A DNA stretch of 64,000 bases from Galbula dea. Taxonomy: Eukaryota; Chordata; Aves; Piciformes; Galbulidae. Shown here piece after piece: positions 1 to 11,700 of the stretch. The stretch is taken from contig VWZX01001688.1 in assembly GCA_013399015.1 (NCBI GenBank), positions 4,118,220-4,182,219 of the forward strand, written 5' to 3'. How positions within the stretch are numbered: position 1 is the stretch's first letter; the number at the start of each line of letters is the position of its first letter. The notes under the pieces were generated by a model. The model saw nothing but the letters and a program-made list of their open reading frames with translations. It had not been told where the DNA came from and did no database searches. The position numbers were made by a program, and so were the translations under genes.

Positions 1-2656
1 GGTCTTGTGGCTCCCCAAATCTTACCTGTAAACATAAAAGAAGAACATCTAGCATTAGTATATCCAAGTAATGTAAAACATGTCCAGGTTCTCAATGAAA
101 TTAAAAGTGCAAGAGAAAAGTTAAATACCTTCATTGTTAACAACAGCAGTAGTAGTAATAATGATAATAATTAGAAAACTTAGAGCTGTCTAAAAGCTCC
201 AGCAAACTAAGATTCAAAACATCCCAAGTAGAAGTAGCTCCAGGCATTGTCAGTGAGTTATAACAGTGTCGCTGGCTGGAGTATACATCTCCAGCTGAAG
301 AGCAGAAAGATCAGTAAACTGTGAAGCAGTTTGTTAGAGGAATTCATTCCTAAGAGGAAATGTGTACATTAAGGACATGGTTTACATTCCATGATGGGCA
401 TGCTAGCAGCATCTTTAAGCCTAGGAGTTTTCATTTTCTGTCACTTTGCTTTGCACACAAATATTTATAGGGAAGCAGACATTTTGAGGGAGCAAAAGTA
501 ATTTATCAGCCACCTTTCCCTGGTCTTTCCTTCACCTGAAAAAGGTGAACAGATGGAAAGCTTTTGAAAAAGATATCAACAACATTGGCATCATGTCTGC
601 TCTGCTATACAGCAAGAGGTGAAAGGCAGCCACACCACAAAGTTCAGTACTATGAGAGTGGTTCCAGCATTACCCAAATAGTTTCCACATGCATTCTCCA
701 CCCTAGGACAGCATTTTTCACAGTAAATCTGTTGCTAAGCTTTAATTCAAAAGATTTGTCATAATTTTCAAAGATTCCCCCTTAATGGGCTCAATGAATT
801 AAAGAACATACAATTGCCTTCTATGGCTTTCCAATTGAGTAGAACAAATCTGGAGAACATGCTCCAAAGACTTCAGCAAAAAGTTTAGAAAGGCATCTTG
901 TGTTGCTCCAAGTTCTCATCTTGGCTGTAATTGAGAGATGCTGTGTAATTGGGCAATACAGCTCTCCAAGGCTGAACAGTAATGAAGTTATGTTCCAGTA
1001 CTTCACATTGCAACTGAAATAACCAGAAATATTTGAACAAGTATCTGTCATTATCTAAATGTTCAGCTGGACATTACCTAACGTGTTCTTAGGAGCAAAC
1101 TCTCTGCCTGGAAATCAGAAGCACAGTAAAAGAAACCACTCACACACAGTTCAGTCACAAAAATATTAACATTAACCACTGACACCTGATTAGTTTTGCC
1201 TGTTGTGTTCCTAATTGCACCTCCTGGGTGCTCCAAGCCCTTGATCTTTGGCACACCTTGCTGCTGACCCATGGTGTACCATCAGTTAAACAGTAATGAG
1301 AGAGGCATTTCCTGGAGCTAATGACCATCTGTGAGAAGTTGATAGCTCACAGCTATACCACATGCAGTTATCCCCATTCTATCATTCATTCCATAAAGAT
1401 GTTACATGCCAAGTTTATTATTATTATAAAATCATAAAGATAAGCCTGTGGACTATTTTTTTTGAAGGTGTAACATGATCTCCATGGCTACTTACAACAC
1501 ATTTCCAGATCAGATATTCCCCCAAGTAAGCTGGTCTATTCCTTCCTAGTGCTGTTGAGATGATAGCCTGCTCTTTATCACCCATCCTATTTTATATTTG
1601 CTTTACATTTTTGCTGCTTTATAAATAAGAAAAAAAAAATCTGCCTAGCAATAACATTATTCAGAAGAAAAAGGAAACATTCTAAAGGAGAAAAATGTAT
1701 CAAATGACTAAGTATAGAGAATAATGGGGAAGGGAGGGCAAAATGCAGATGGACTAAAACTTAAGGAAACTTCTAGCTACATGGAAAATGAAATCCTGTT
1801 CAGATGCAAACAAGAGTCTCAGGTTAGAGTTTCCAATATAGGAGAGGAAAGGGAAGATCCTCACACATGGATGTGAAGCACAGTGTCACATGTGTAATGG
1901 CTCTGGGCTGCACATAAATAACGAGGGCTCTACACACCATGCTGTTACAAATTGCAGCATGAGACCTTTCTCATTCCTTCTGGTGTGAACCAATGACACA
2001 AAAAATAAATACTTTCAAGTGTATTGGACATATATGGGCTTCTGTTTGGAAGAAAACATGATTGAGGAAGACAGGTATTTCTCTGGCCCAAGTGTGGGTG
2101 AATATAATAGGAACAAACAGGAACGAACGATTTCTTCGTCAGAAATCTTCTAGCTGTGGAGCTCCCTTTCTGCTCTGCTCATTTTTAGATCTGTTCTACT
2201 ACTAACATCTCTATCTCAGTCTCCTCACTCTAATAACAGTAGCTAAATCAGTGCCTTGGACTATAAGCTTGTCACTAGAAAAAGTCTTCAGCCCAGGTAA
2301 CAGCAGATTTGCAGCTGCCTCCCACCCAAAGACACAAGTGCTGGTCAGAAGCAGAAAACATGCAGCTTTCTATAATGTGTTTTCTGTAAAAGGTAGAAAA
2401 CTTTCAACAGTTCAACTCTTTGGATCTATAAAGCTGCTGAACAGCTACTTTTCTTTTTGGGCCACAGACCTTCTAAAATGTGAGCAGTAAGATCTCTAAG
2501 AAAATAAAAGCCAGATTTTAATTTAAACCATTCCACCACTGTTAGATTTGATTTATTTTTCAGTTTCTGTGGACAGTAGAACTATAAAACATGTGGAAGT
2601 ATGGGAACTTCCTGCACTTCTTTCTTCCCCTCTCTATTTTTTAAAGGAAATGGAGG
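1..2656. other. Downstream flank or 3' intron of the formin
   Basis: The last FH2 exon(s) and 3' UTR are expected here or beyond the window edge. I scanned the minus strand for the YFGE-like turn and long terminal helix and did not find them. Several strong-looking acceptors open short frames (near 1700, 2370 and 2490), but none matches FH2. There is no repeat family that I recognise, only short AAT/AGT-rich runs near 150-175. Confidence 0.5.
885..1013 (-). CDS. Candidate terminal exon of the formin (uncertain)
   Basis: A strong acceptor (long pyrimidine tract ending ggttatttcag) opens a phase-0 frame of 42 codons ending in TAA, with peptide parts such as EHNFITVQPWRAVLPNY and a C-terminus KMPF. 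An ATTAAA poly(A)-type hexamer lies near 740. Phase 0 would fit exon o, but the peptide does not resemble the final FH2 helix and an intervening exon would still be needed. It may be chance. Confidence 0.2.
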   Translation of the reverse strand: MQCEVLEHNFITVQPWRAVLPNYTASLNYSQDENLEQHKMPF

Positions 2657-2671
2657 TTTATTTTGATTTCA
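2657..2671 (-). terminator. Read-through stop and AATAAA after formin exon o
   Basis: If exon o is not spliced, the frame ends at TGA (2669-2671) and an AATAAA poly(A) hexamer follows seven bases later (2657-2662), with a second near 2550. This could make an intronic-polyadenylation isoform ending before the last FH2 helix. AATAAA is common in AT-rich DNA, so the call is tentative. Confidence 0.25.
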
Positions 2672-2689
2672 TTTTAACATGATATGTAC

Positions 2690-2773
2690 CAGTATGTTGC
2701 TGTAAAGCTTCTTCATCTCATCACATCTTTTTGACAGCTGGGATAGATCTCCTTCATATTTCTGAATTAAATC
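2690..2773 (-). CDS. Formin exon o: last FH2 exon recognised
   Basis: This exon encodes 28 codons, phase 0 to 0 (residues 665-692), with a gctttacag acceptor and a weaker CTG|GTACAT donor. It encodes an amphipathic helix with LIQKYEGDLSQLSKR and MKKLYSNIL, matching the FH2 helix before the 'YFGE' turn. Reading through the donor gives six more codons (VHIMLK) and a stop at 2669-2671, so a shortened isoform is possible. The usual final FH2 helix was not found. Confidence 0.87.
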
Positions 2774-5700
2774 CTGTAAAGCAACAAAACATCTTAATTT
2801 GTATAGCAGCAGAATATTAAAGCAGGAATTAAACAGCAGCAAAAACAAGATCATTCAAGTCAAAATTCTCATGTCACAAAAATTTCACAACATCAAGCTT
2901 GCACATTTCCTTGCAAATATTAAGACATCAAAGACAAAAAAAACCCCAAACATTAATGTTAGTGAATTTTTTACAGTATCATCCACTGACACTATCTAAA
3001 TCTATTGAAACTGGCAGAACTAGATAAGCATCATAAGGTCCTAACTTCCACCTACATTTGGCATAGGCTAGCATTTTCCCACATGAAGGAAACAGTGAAG
3101 CACAGGATGAAGATATCCAGGACAGCAGAGNTCATTTTCCCTCATGAAGGAAACATAGAGATTAAGCACATTCTGGCACCACCCAGTGAAGCACAGGATG
3201 AAGATATCCAGGACAGCAGAGATGAACTTGTCCACACCACAGAGCAGGGAACACCTTTGCTGGAAGTAGCCCAGTTCACAGCTAGTGCAACAGTGCTCTT
3301 GAGAGTTAACTTCTCTGTACCTGGCTGGCTCTGCTAACTCAGCTAGAACTGGGCTCCCTACAGCCTGCTCAGCCACATTTCCATTGTGCCCTCCAACCCA
3401 TCTTGTTCTGCCTCTAGCACTGGCAGAATCAACATAGGCCAACCTATACTCACAGTCTAGTCATGCCCTTGGATGGTGTTTTTTCCAAAGTAATAAGTGA
3501 TAGGAGAGGAATTGACCTCATGTTGCACCAGGGGAGGTTTAGGTTGGAGATTAGGAAAAATTTCTTCTGTGAAAGGCAGGCTGTCCAGGGAAGTGGTGGA
3601 GTTATCATCCTTGGAGGATTTAAAAGTCATGTAGCTGTTGTGCTGAGGGACATGGTTTAGTGGTGGACTTGGCCATGTTGCACTAACAGTTGGACTAGGT
3701 GATCTTAAAGGCCTTTTCCAACCTAAATGATTCTATGATTCTCTGTGCTATTTTCCCTTCTGTCTTAGGGCACAGGAAATTATTACAAATTCATATATGC
3801 TCCAAAGTTGCTATTATTCCAAAGTGCTTTTTCTGGGCAACAATTGGGCTACCTGGTCCTGATCCACTCCAGCCCATTTGCCTGTGAAGCAAAAGCAGGA
3901 GATGCATAAACTCTGAAAACCCCTTCCCATGCTGCAGTGATAGTAGGAGACACTATGGAAGGGAGTAAAAGTCAGCTTTCCCTCAAATGCTCCTGACTCC
4001 CTTGTCAGGACAGGTCTCAGCACAAACCAAGCACAGGTTACTCATCTTTTACCTCCAGCCCACAGTGAGGCTGTGATAATGTTACCTTTAGTTCCTTGCA
4101 GAACTGTGATTCCTGGGGTGTTGCTTTGATTGCCTTGGGCTTAATAAGTCTCCTGCACTGAATAACATTTTCCAATTCTTTTTTTAAAACTAACAAAAGA
4201 GAAAGAAAATGAGAATTTTCACTAGGATGCAATTGTGTCCAAAGGACTACAAATGTCTGATTTAGAACATGTGGAAAATTTAAGAGAATATGGGTCTATA
4301 ATACATTCTGCTAGGAATATTAATTTTCTGTTTTGATATAGAAATCCTAAAAAAGGCAGAGGTCTTATGGAAAAAAAAGTTATCACATCAGGATGTGATC
4401 ACATCACAGTCACTCAGAATAATGAAGAGGTCAATAGTATGGTTATGCAGCAGCTGTAAATCTGACCTTTCTTAGCACTGGGATTAGCAATGAAAATAAC
4501 ATTCTTCAAACCCATGTTTTTGTGTAGAAAGTTCAGGGCACCTTTAAAGATAAAAGAACAACAATTCTACTCTATGCAACACTAAGAAAACTTGTCAGTT
4601 GGCAGCAAACACTACATCAGACTGCTACCAGGGAAGCATCCGTGATATGAAACGGGGGGAGAAGAAGATACAGCCTTGGCTCCAGGGGCTCAGTCCTGAA
4701 CTGACCCAGGCTACAGTCCTGCATCTTCCTCTGCTGCTGCTGGTGCAATACTTGGAGCAGATGAGCCCCAGGATGTTCCTTGAACTAGAAGATGAGAAAG
4801 GTTGGTTCAGTGGCATTTGGTCTGTCTCTTTCCCTCTCTGCCTGGGTAAATAGGACCCAAGATAAGAGTGACTACAACGGGATCATCAGGAATCCATGGA
4901 GGAAAGATGGTTAGTCCATCTCCTCCAGTTGCCATGGTTCACCTCCTTTGACAGCTCCCCATAGTTTCTGGTAGGGTGTTTATTGTACTGCTTTACCCAG
5001 GACTTTCCAAAAGCATCTTTAAAATGTTTAGTGATTTTGATTTGCTACCAACACTGTTCCCAGAAGAACACAAGTGACTGAGGGTAAAGAGTGTTATTTT
5101 TAGTTACTTATATCTCCTAAAATGATGACTGGATTTTCTTGGAACACAATAAAGGCACACTTCAGTGGCATCAAGCTGCCTGGCTGGCTGACTCCCAAAG
5201 CCCAGCAGAACGGGAAGAAGTTTTTTAAACTGAGAGCTGAGAGTGACTATCATTCAGGTATGTTATCAGAGGCTGAAATAGGATATATTGGCCTGTAGTT
5301 ACAGTCAACACCCATGCCACTTTTTCAAAAGATAGATTTTTATAAGCTTTCAATGCAACATAAATCATTTTCATCCACTCATACACCTTCTTTATCAGCT
5401 CTCAAAGGTTTAAATCTAAACCCCCCTGAATTCACTGGTCATCTTATGATACTGATCAATGGTAAGTTGTAAATGTCTCCCAAAATCTATCATCTTACAT
5501 TTGAACAACCTTATTCTGTTCCCTCCTGCCAACTTCAGTAGTGTTGAACTCCTTCCTGGAGAAGGAGACCATTTGGGTTTAAAGAAGTTCTTGAACTTCA
5601 GGACTGAACCGAAGGAAGTTTTCTCCTGCTGCAGTGCCTGCTCCCAGAGGCCTCACTCCAGCTGTGACTTTGACAGAGCACTTGTATCACTTAACATTTT

Positions 5701-8700
5701 TAGTTCATTATAAACATTTCTTACCGTGGGCAATGTCATTTTTATATTTCTAAACCACCAGGACACACCTTAATATTTCTTTTTTTAAAATCCTTCACAG
5801 TAACCTGGCAGGTTAAGTGTCACCATAGCAGCACTTCACCTCAAAGTTTTGAACCTTTACTTCCCTTTACAAACTGCAGAAGTGCAATGAAAACCTGTTC
5901 CAAATGACTGCACAAAGTATGAAAATCTTCCTCTGAATTTAGAAACCACATTTACATACCATCAACTTCAGCACTGAGGCCTTTCATGGAAGCTGGAAAG
6001 GAAGAGAGAGAAAAAGAAACATGCTAATAAATATTATTCATATTGTGAGAAAGGGAGAGTCCACAGAAGTTGAAGGACTTCATTTTTTCATTTGTTGTTT
6101 GTTTTTCCCCCCACCTCTCCTCTCACCATCAGGAACAGCTTCAAATTCTGTCAACTCCTGAGAAAATTTGGCCAGATCAGGCTCATGTAAGAAGATCTGT
6201 TCCACAAGGGCGTGGAGCAAGGTGAATGCCCTCTCTTTACCCCGCAGCAGAGGCAACTGCAAAGAGAACAGAGCAATAACTGGCAGACTGAGCTATTGTA
6301 TTTAAAAATTAAAATTAATTTAAAAAAAAAAAGAAAAGGAACAGCAGGGATGTTGATAGCTCCCAGGTAAATATGACAAGAGGAAACAATGAAATTAAAC
6401 TTCTCCTTTTCAATCTACCATTTCACAGACATTTTTCATTAAGATCAGCTTTTCTCTTTCATATCTGTTGACCTTCCTTGTTCTTCTGTGTCTTCCTATT
6501 CACACAGGTCTGTTTCAACTTAGAGTTCCCTAACTGATTGCAGCTGATGTTGAACCTCCAAACACAATCATTATTCCTTTCCACTTAAAAGCTGTGTACT
6601 GTGTTCATGAAGAGAGCAAGGTTCCTTAATTGAATCTGGGAAGATGCTCTGTGGCAGAAAATGATTTTGTAGGCATTTTTTCATGATGATAGATGTGGTA
6701 TTGCAGCCATTATATTAAAAAAAATAAAGTTGTGTCTCAGAATTGTCACTGGAGTTATAAATCACTCACTCATATAGTAAAGTCTCTAAATGGGAAAGAT
6801 GGATACTTTAAAAAAAAAAACAAAAATCCTTCTCTTTTCTCTTCACAGCTGAGGCATAAACTTACCACAGTGGTAAAGGTACACAGCAACTTGGGAAATT
6901 TGTCTCTATTTCTTACTTTTTAGGATAATATGATTCTTTGCCACTGTTGGGTGGAGGAGGAGAAAAAACTCTGTGCTCAGTAGCAGCATGTTCTGATGGC
7001 AAATTCTAATGAAGAAGGGAAAGCAGTTTCCTCAAAAAGAATGGAAAATTCAAGGTAATACCAAGCAAGAAGTAGGTCAGTGAGGAGAATTAGAGAACTA
7101 AGAGCTAGATGATGTTTATTGTAAAGCATATCTCCACCAGGAAAGAGCAAAGATCACAGCTGTCACCTTTTTCCCCTACTCAATCATCCAGCAGAGCAAT
7201 GTGAGGGTAAAACCACTGCAGACAAATTTCACTCCCTTTCAATTTATTATTTACATTCTGCTTTATTTACTATCTATTTCACCTTAAAAATGGCATTGTA
7301 GCACTTGTTGCTAAAGAGCTTTGCAATGGAGCCAAAAGAAGCTCTAAGAAATCCCCATAAAAGTACAACTACCATGGAAGAAATGCCAGAGTTAGAGCCT
7401 CTGACCAGGGTGAAATGAAGAGGATCCATACAGCACTGCTCTGCACAAAACTGCAAAATACAGTTTAGCTAAGCTTGCATCTAACCAGGGGCCTGCAGCT
7501 CAGATGCCTCTTCTAGCCAGAGGATCTGGCAGTCAGGGGCAGCCAGCATTTTGATGTTCTACTTCATTAGAAACCCTGGGTGTTCAACACCACAATGCTC
7601 CCACCTAGCCAGTGCTGCTGCCAAAATGGGGAAATGCATCTTGTTATAACACACATTAAAGAATACATTGTGAAACAGGATTTTGTTTCTAGTGTAACCA
7701 AGAGCAGATGTTAAAATGTTAGCTACTCTTTAAAAATGACTGCCTTTCTCCACATTCAGAGCAAAAGTGAGTTAATATTAATGGCTTACATACCTTATAA
7801 TAGGATGATTTTAATGACAAGAAAAATATTTACTCACTTTGGTCAAAGATGACAACCGAAATCCTTTAGCCTTCTCTTTTCCAGCCTTTTCATTTAAATG
7901 GTTCCCAATGGCTAGAATGTACTCCAAAACAGCAACAAATTTCTGGCTGGATTGCAACTGCTTACTTGCTTGGATTTTCTGGTTTATTAGCTGAAACACA
8001 CAAATCTTCCTTCAGTTCATACTGAAAATTGGAGAGAACCAATGATGTCTGTAATCTTCCCTTTGCCAAGGCCCTAATGTCCTCACCTGAAGCAAGTCAC
8101 ATTTCAGCTGATGGGTACCTTCCTACTCAACCTCTCCAGGGGAACAGGCCAGGGGTTTCCAGAAAGAATCAGTTCAGTCTCCCATGGAGCTAAAGCTAGT
8201 GTTGGCAGTTCCCCTGCCCCTGCTGGAGGTTACATTTTTTCTGGCTGCCAAGCCAGACCTGCCAAAACAACAGCAACCTCGTCTCTTAAAAATGCTTCTG
8301 AAGAAATGTATGTTGTTTGAATGCACCAGATTGCACCAAATGTCAGGCATCAGGGGAAGCAGATAGCCTGAAGAGCAGTACAAGGTTCTCCTTCCTTCAC
8401 CTCCCTTCTTTCTCTTTATACCAGCTGAAGACTGTTATCTTATCAAAATTCTTAGCACAGTTCCCTCCAAGGAAGAATAATAATTTTCTGTAATCAAACA
8501 GTACCAATTACTGTTTTCCCAGGGAAGCCACCTCCCTTCTAGGGCTGGAGACACATTAGGTAGCTTTGTTTTAAATTAGGAAATATGTATTTTTTTAACA
8601 CCACACCTCTCTTCATCAGTCACCAACACACAAATTTAAAAACAGGGAAAGGATGAAACACGTGGGAGAGATGAAAGCCATTGTTAAAACATTTATAGCA

Positions 8701-11700
8701 TACCACAGGGCTAGAGGATGCTGAAAGCCAATATCCAGACTGCTTTTTAGAATTTTAAGTGTATAATCTATGGTTTACCAACATGTGTTAGCAGGCATAT
8801 GTAAGAAAATGCTTAGGCAATCAGTTCTTCAATGAACATTAAATATTCTTCAAAGCTAACAATGTATATAATAGTTTCCACATAGTCAGATATTTGGTTT
8901 CAGTGGAGAACAGCAAAGGTGAAGCATTGTACCAGGCAGGGTCAGAAATCTGTGCATCCCCAAAGTATTTTCTATCTGTTCCTCTTCTGAGTTTTGTTCA
9001 CTGTTACTATGGTTTTAATCACAGCCAGACAAAGGGTAACAAATTGGACTTGCAGAACTTTCAAATTTTGTTTTCATTCCCATGAATAATGAGAGCAAAA
9101 CCTCTGAGATATTTTCAATAGAAACAGAATCAGCTGAAATACTTGGTGTTGAATGAAAGCATATACAAATCCAGATAAGGTACTGGTTTAGAGCAGGAAG
9201 ATGCAGTCCATGAGATTGGAACACTTTATTTACATCCTCCCACTCCACCCTTAGGTCATCCTGGAAATAGCAGAAGAGACTTGAACTGTGGTTTGCAACA
9301 TTTCAATTCAGTGCTGCAATCCTTAAGGGGAGCAGCCTGTTTCAGTCTTCTGAAAATAGTCTATGTCTATGAGATGCAGGTCAACTAAAATTGCTCTAAG
9401 GATCTACAACTTTAAATTGATTCTTTCAGCTTGTGGGGCAAGAATCTCCCCACAAAAGGAACTGAAGTTTAATGGTGAAATTTGCTTCTATCTTACCACT
9501 GGCCAAAGAAAGAGGAAAGTTTAAGAACCCCACATAAAAATTTGAAGATCCTCCCCTGTTGTTTTCTCCCTCTTTTGTGAATGTCTGTTCCACTGCCAGG
9601 CCCATCAGCAACTGCTTCCTGAACCTCAGTGGAATAAGCACGATATGAAATGCACATCCATTTATATACATGCATGCATTTGTCTCCATTTTGGGGGTTC
9701 TTTTTGCTGTTTTGTTTTGAACCAGCACTGAGGAATGCTTTCATTAACAAAACAGGCTAAAAAGAATTGGATTCCCAAAAGCATTCCAAATGTACCAGCT
9801 GATAGTGCCACTGTATTTCAAAAGTAGCCTCTGTCTCTAAGAGTTTTGTGTCATTTACAATTCCTTGGCTATCACACATACAGAGATTTTTATTTTTATT
9901 TTAACTTTTCATATTACTTTTGAACAGTGCCTTGAAATGTTTGTTTATAGACTAGGCTGCCTGCAATATTGCACTATGAGTTGCTCATATTAGGGACTGT
10001 GAAATATTTTTATATGGGGGGGAGGGAAAGATGGTAGCAAAAAAAACCCCAAAACATAACAAAAGCTTCCCTACTACAGCACTTTAAAATGTACTGAGGC
10101 CACTTTCCTATCTACCTGGTTGATTTTGACTACAAACACTCTATGAAGGAGTCAAGTTACTTACAGGCTCCAAGTCCCTGATGCTCACAGGGAGCTCCCG
10201 TATGGTCAGCAGCAGATCCAGTCGCTGGCCTAAGTGGGGGATTTTACACATCTGCAGAGAATTGGGCAGAGAAGGAATCAAAAACCATCTTTCTACTAAA
10301 AGATGCAGGTCTGTCTTTCATAAATTGTTCATTCAGTTGCACTATAGTTTTTCTAATTTCTCTGCTCATTTATTCAGTATATTCTAGGCCTTAATCTGTA
10401 GGCAGACTATGGCAAACATAAAAATCACACAGCTGAGTGTGCACCATTTGTGTATGCAAATTCAAGAAAAGACTGTATGCTAGTAGGGCAAGACTTAAAA
10501 TCAATGACACTCATTTCTTGTCAACAAGAATAGTTAATTGTATGCAATTTTTTGCTTAAATATTGTGGAAATTAACTCAGAATAAAGCAGCTCTTAGTGT
10601 GGAGCAAGGGGAGGGTGTGTTGGAGAAGCAAAAGGATCCTACAGTTCTCTTCATGATCTCTACCTGTCTCTACTCTTTGATAAATCTTCTTATACCAGTT
10701 CTGGCTGAGATTCTGAATTTAAGTTTCAAAGAACAGCTTCTTGTAGTGGTTTTATCAAGAGAAGAGCATGCTAGACATAGCATGTGGTGTGTTTAACATT
10801 GTGCCTTCTTACCTCTAGCATATACTGATCAACCACATGTAGCTCTGAAGGAGATCCCTTGAATGCCTGATATTTTTCTGCATCTTTTGGTGTTGGCATG
10901 TATCTGTGAAACAGCAAATGAAAATTAGATGTCCTTTTCCCTTCCATTCTGTACTGCTGTAACATAAAACCATCACTCCATTCCATGCATCAGAATTTCT
11001 TACTGTTTAGTGGTTTTTGTATGGCATATTTGCTCTCTAACCGTTGGATTTTATAGATATTTGAGCCAGGTCACTAACATCTTTTAAAATGTCTCCACTT
11101 GGAAAAATAACCTCACACCACCAGAGTTCTCCTCCTCTCCTTTGGAGATCTTCCTGCCAGTCTGACTGATACACTGTGGGAATTCTTAGAGTATCTTAAA
11201 GAAGAAAAATGGAATCGATGTTATAGCTAACATAGGAGAAGTGATAAGAATCTCAAATGAGTATTCAGGTCTGCTATCCTTTCCTCCTCTGCTAACAACC
11301 TTCTCTGGCATTACAGCCTAGTTTGCTATGTGAAAGAAATTTGTAGCAAGTGTGATCAAACATATATTGGGATAGATATATGTTTCATTAAAAGTAACCA
11401 AAGTCATTCAAAGTTGGAGAAAGTAAAAATTCTAGTATATTAAATAGAGCCCAAATAATAACATTTCTTTTTTTTTTTTTACTGCTGTCAATAATTTGAC
11501 CCTTCAGTTGAAGAATTGCTGAATAAATCTATACTAGGGCAGATTATAAAATATTCTTTCCATAACCTTTCATCATAGCAAGAAAAATGCATTCAAAATT
11601 AAGTTATGTGTTGGCAAAGAAAAGCTTTATTTATCATTTAAAATAGTTTAACGTTTTAAGTAAATTCAAAGAACATTTTTGTTAAATCTGGCAGCAAATA

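Noticed and set aside
25..92. Minus-strand exon-like segment with a strong CAG|GTAAGA donor at the window edge
   Set aside because: The open frames do not resemble the FH2 C-terminus and it cannot be linked to neighbours within the window.
9015..9262. Open minus-strand segment after a fair acceptor (DDLRVEWEDVNKVFQ...), inside the intron between formin exons j and k
   Set aside because: FH2 length between exons j and k already equals that of other formins, and the donor that would end it is poor.
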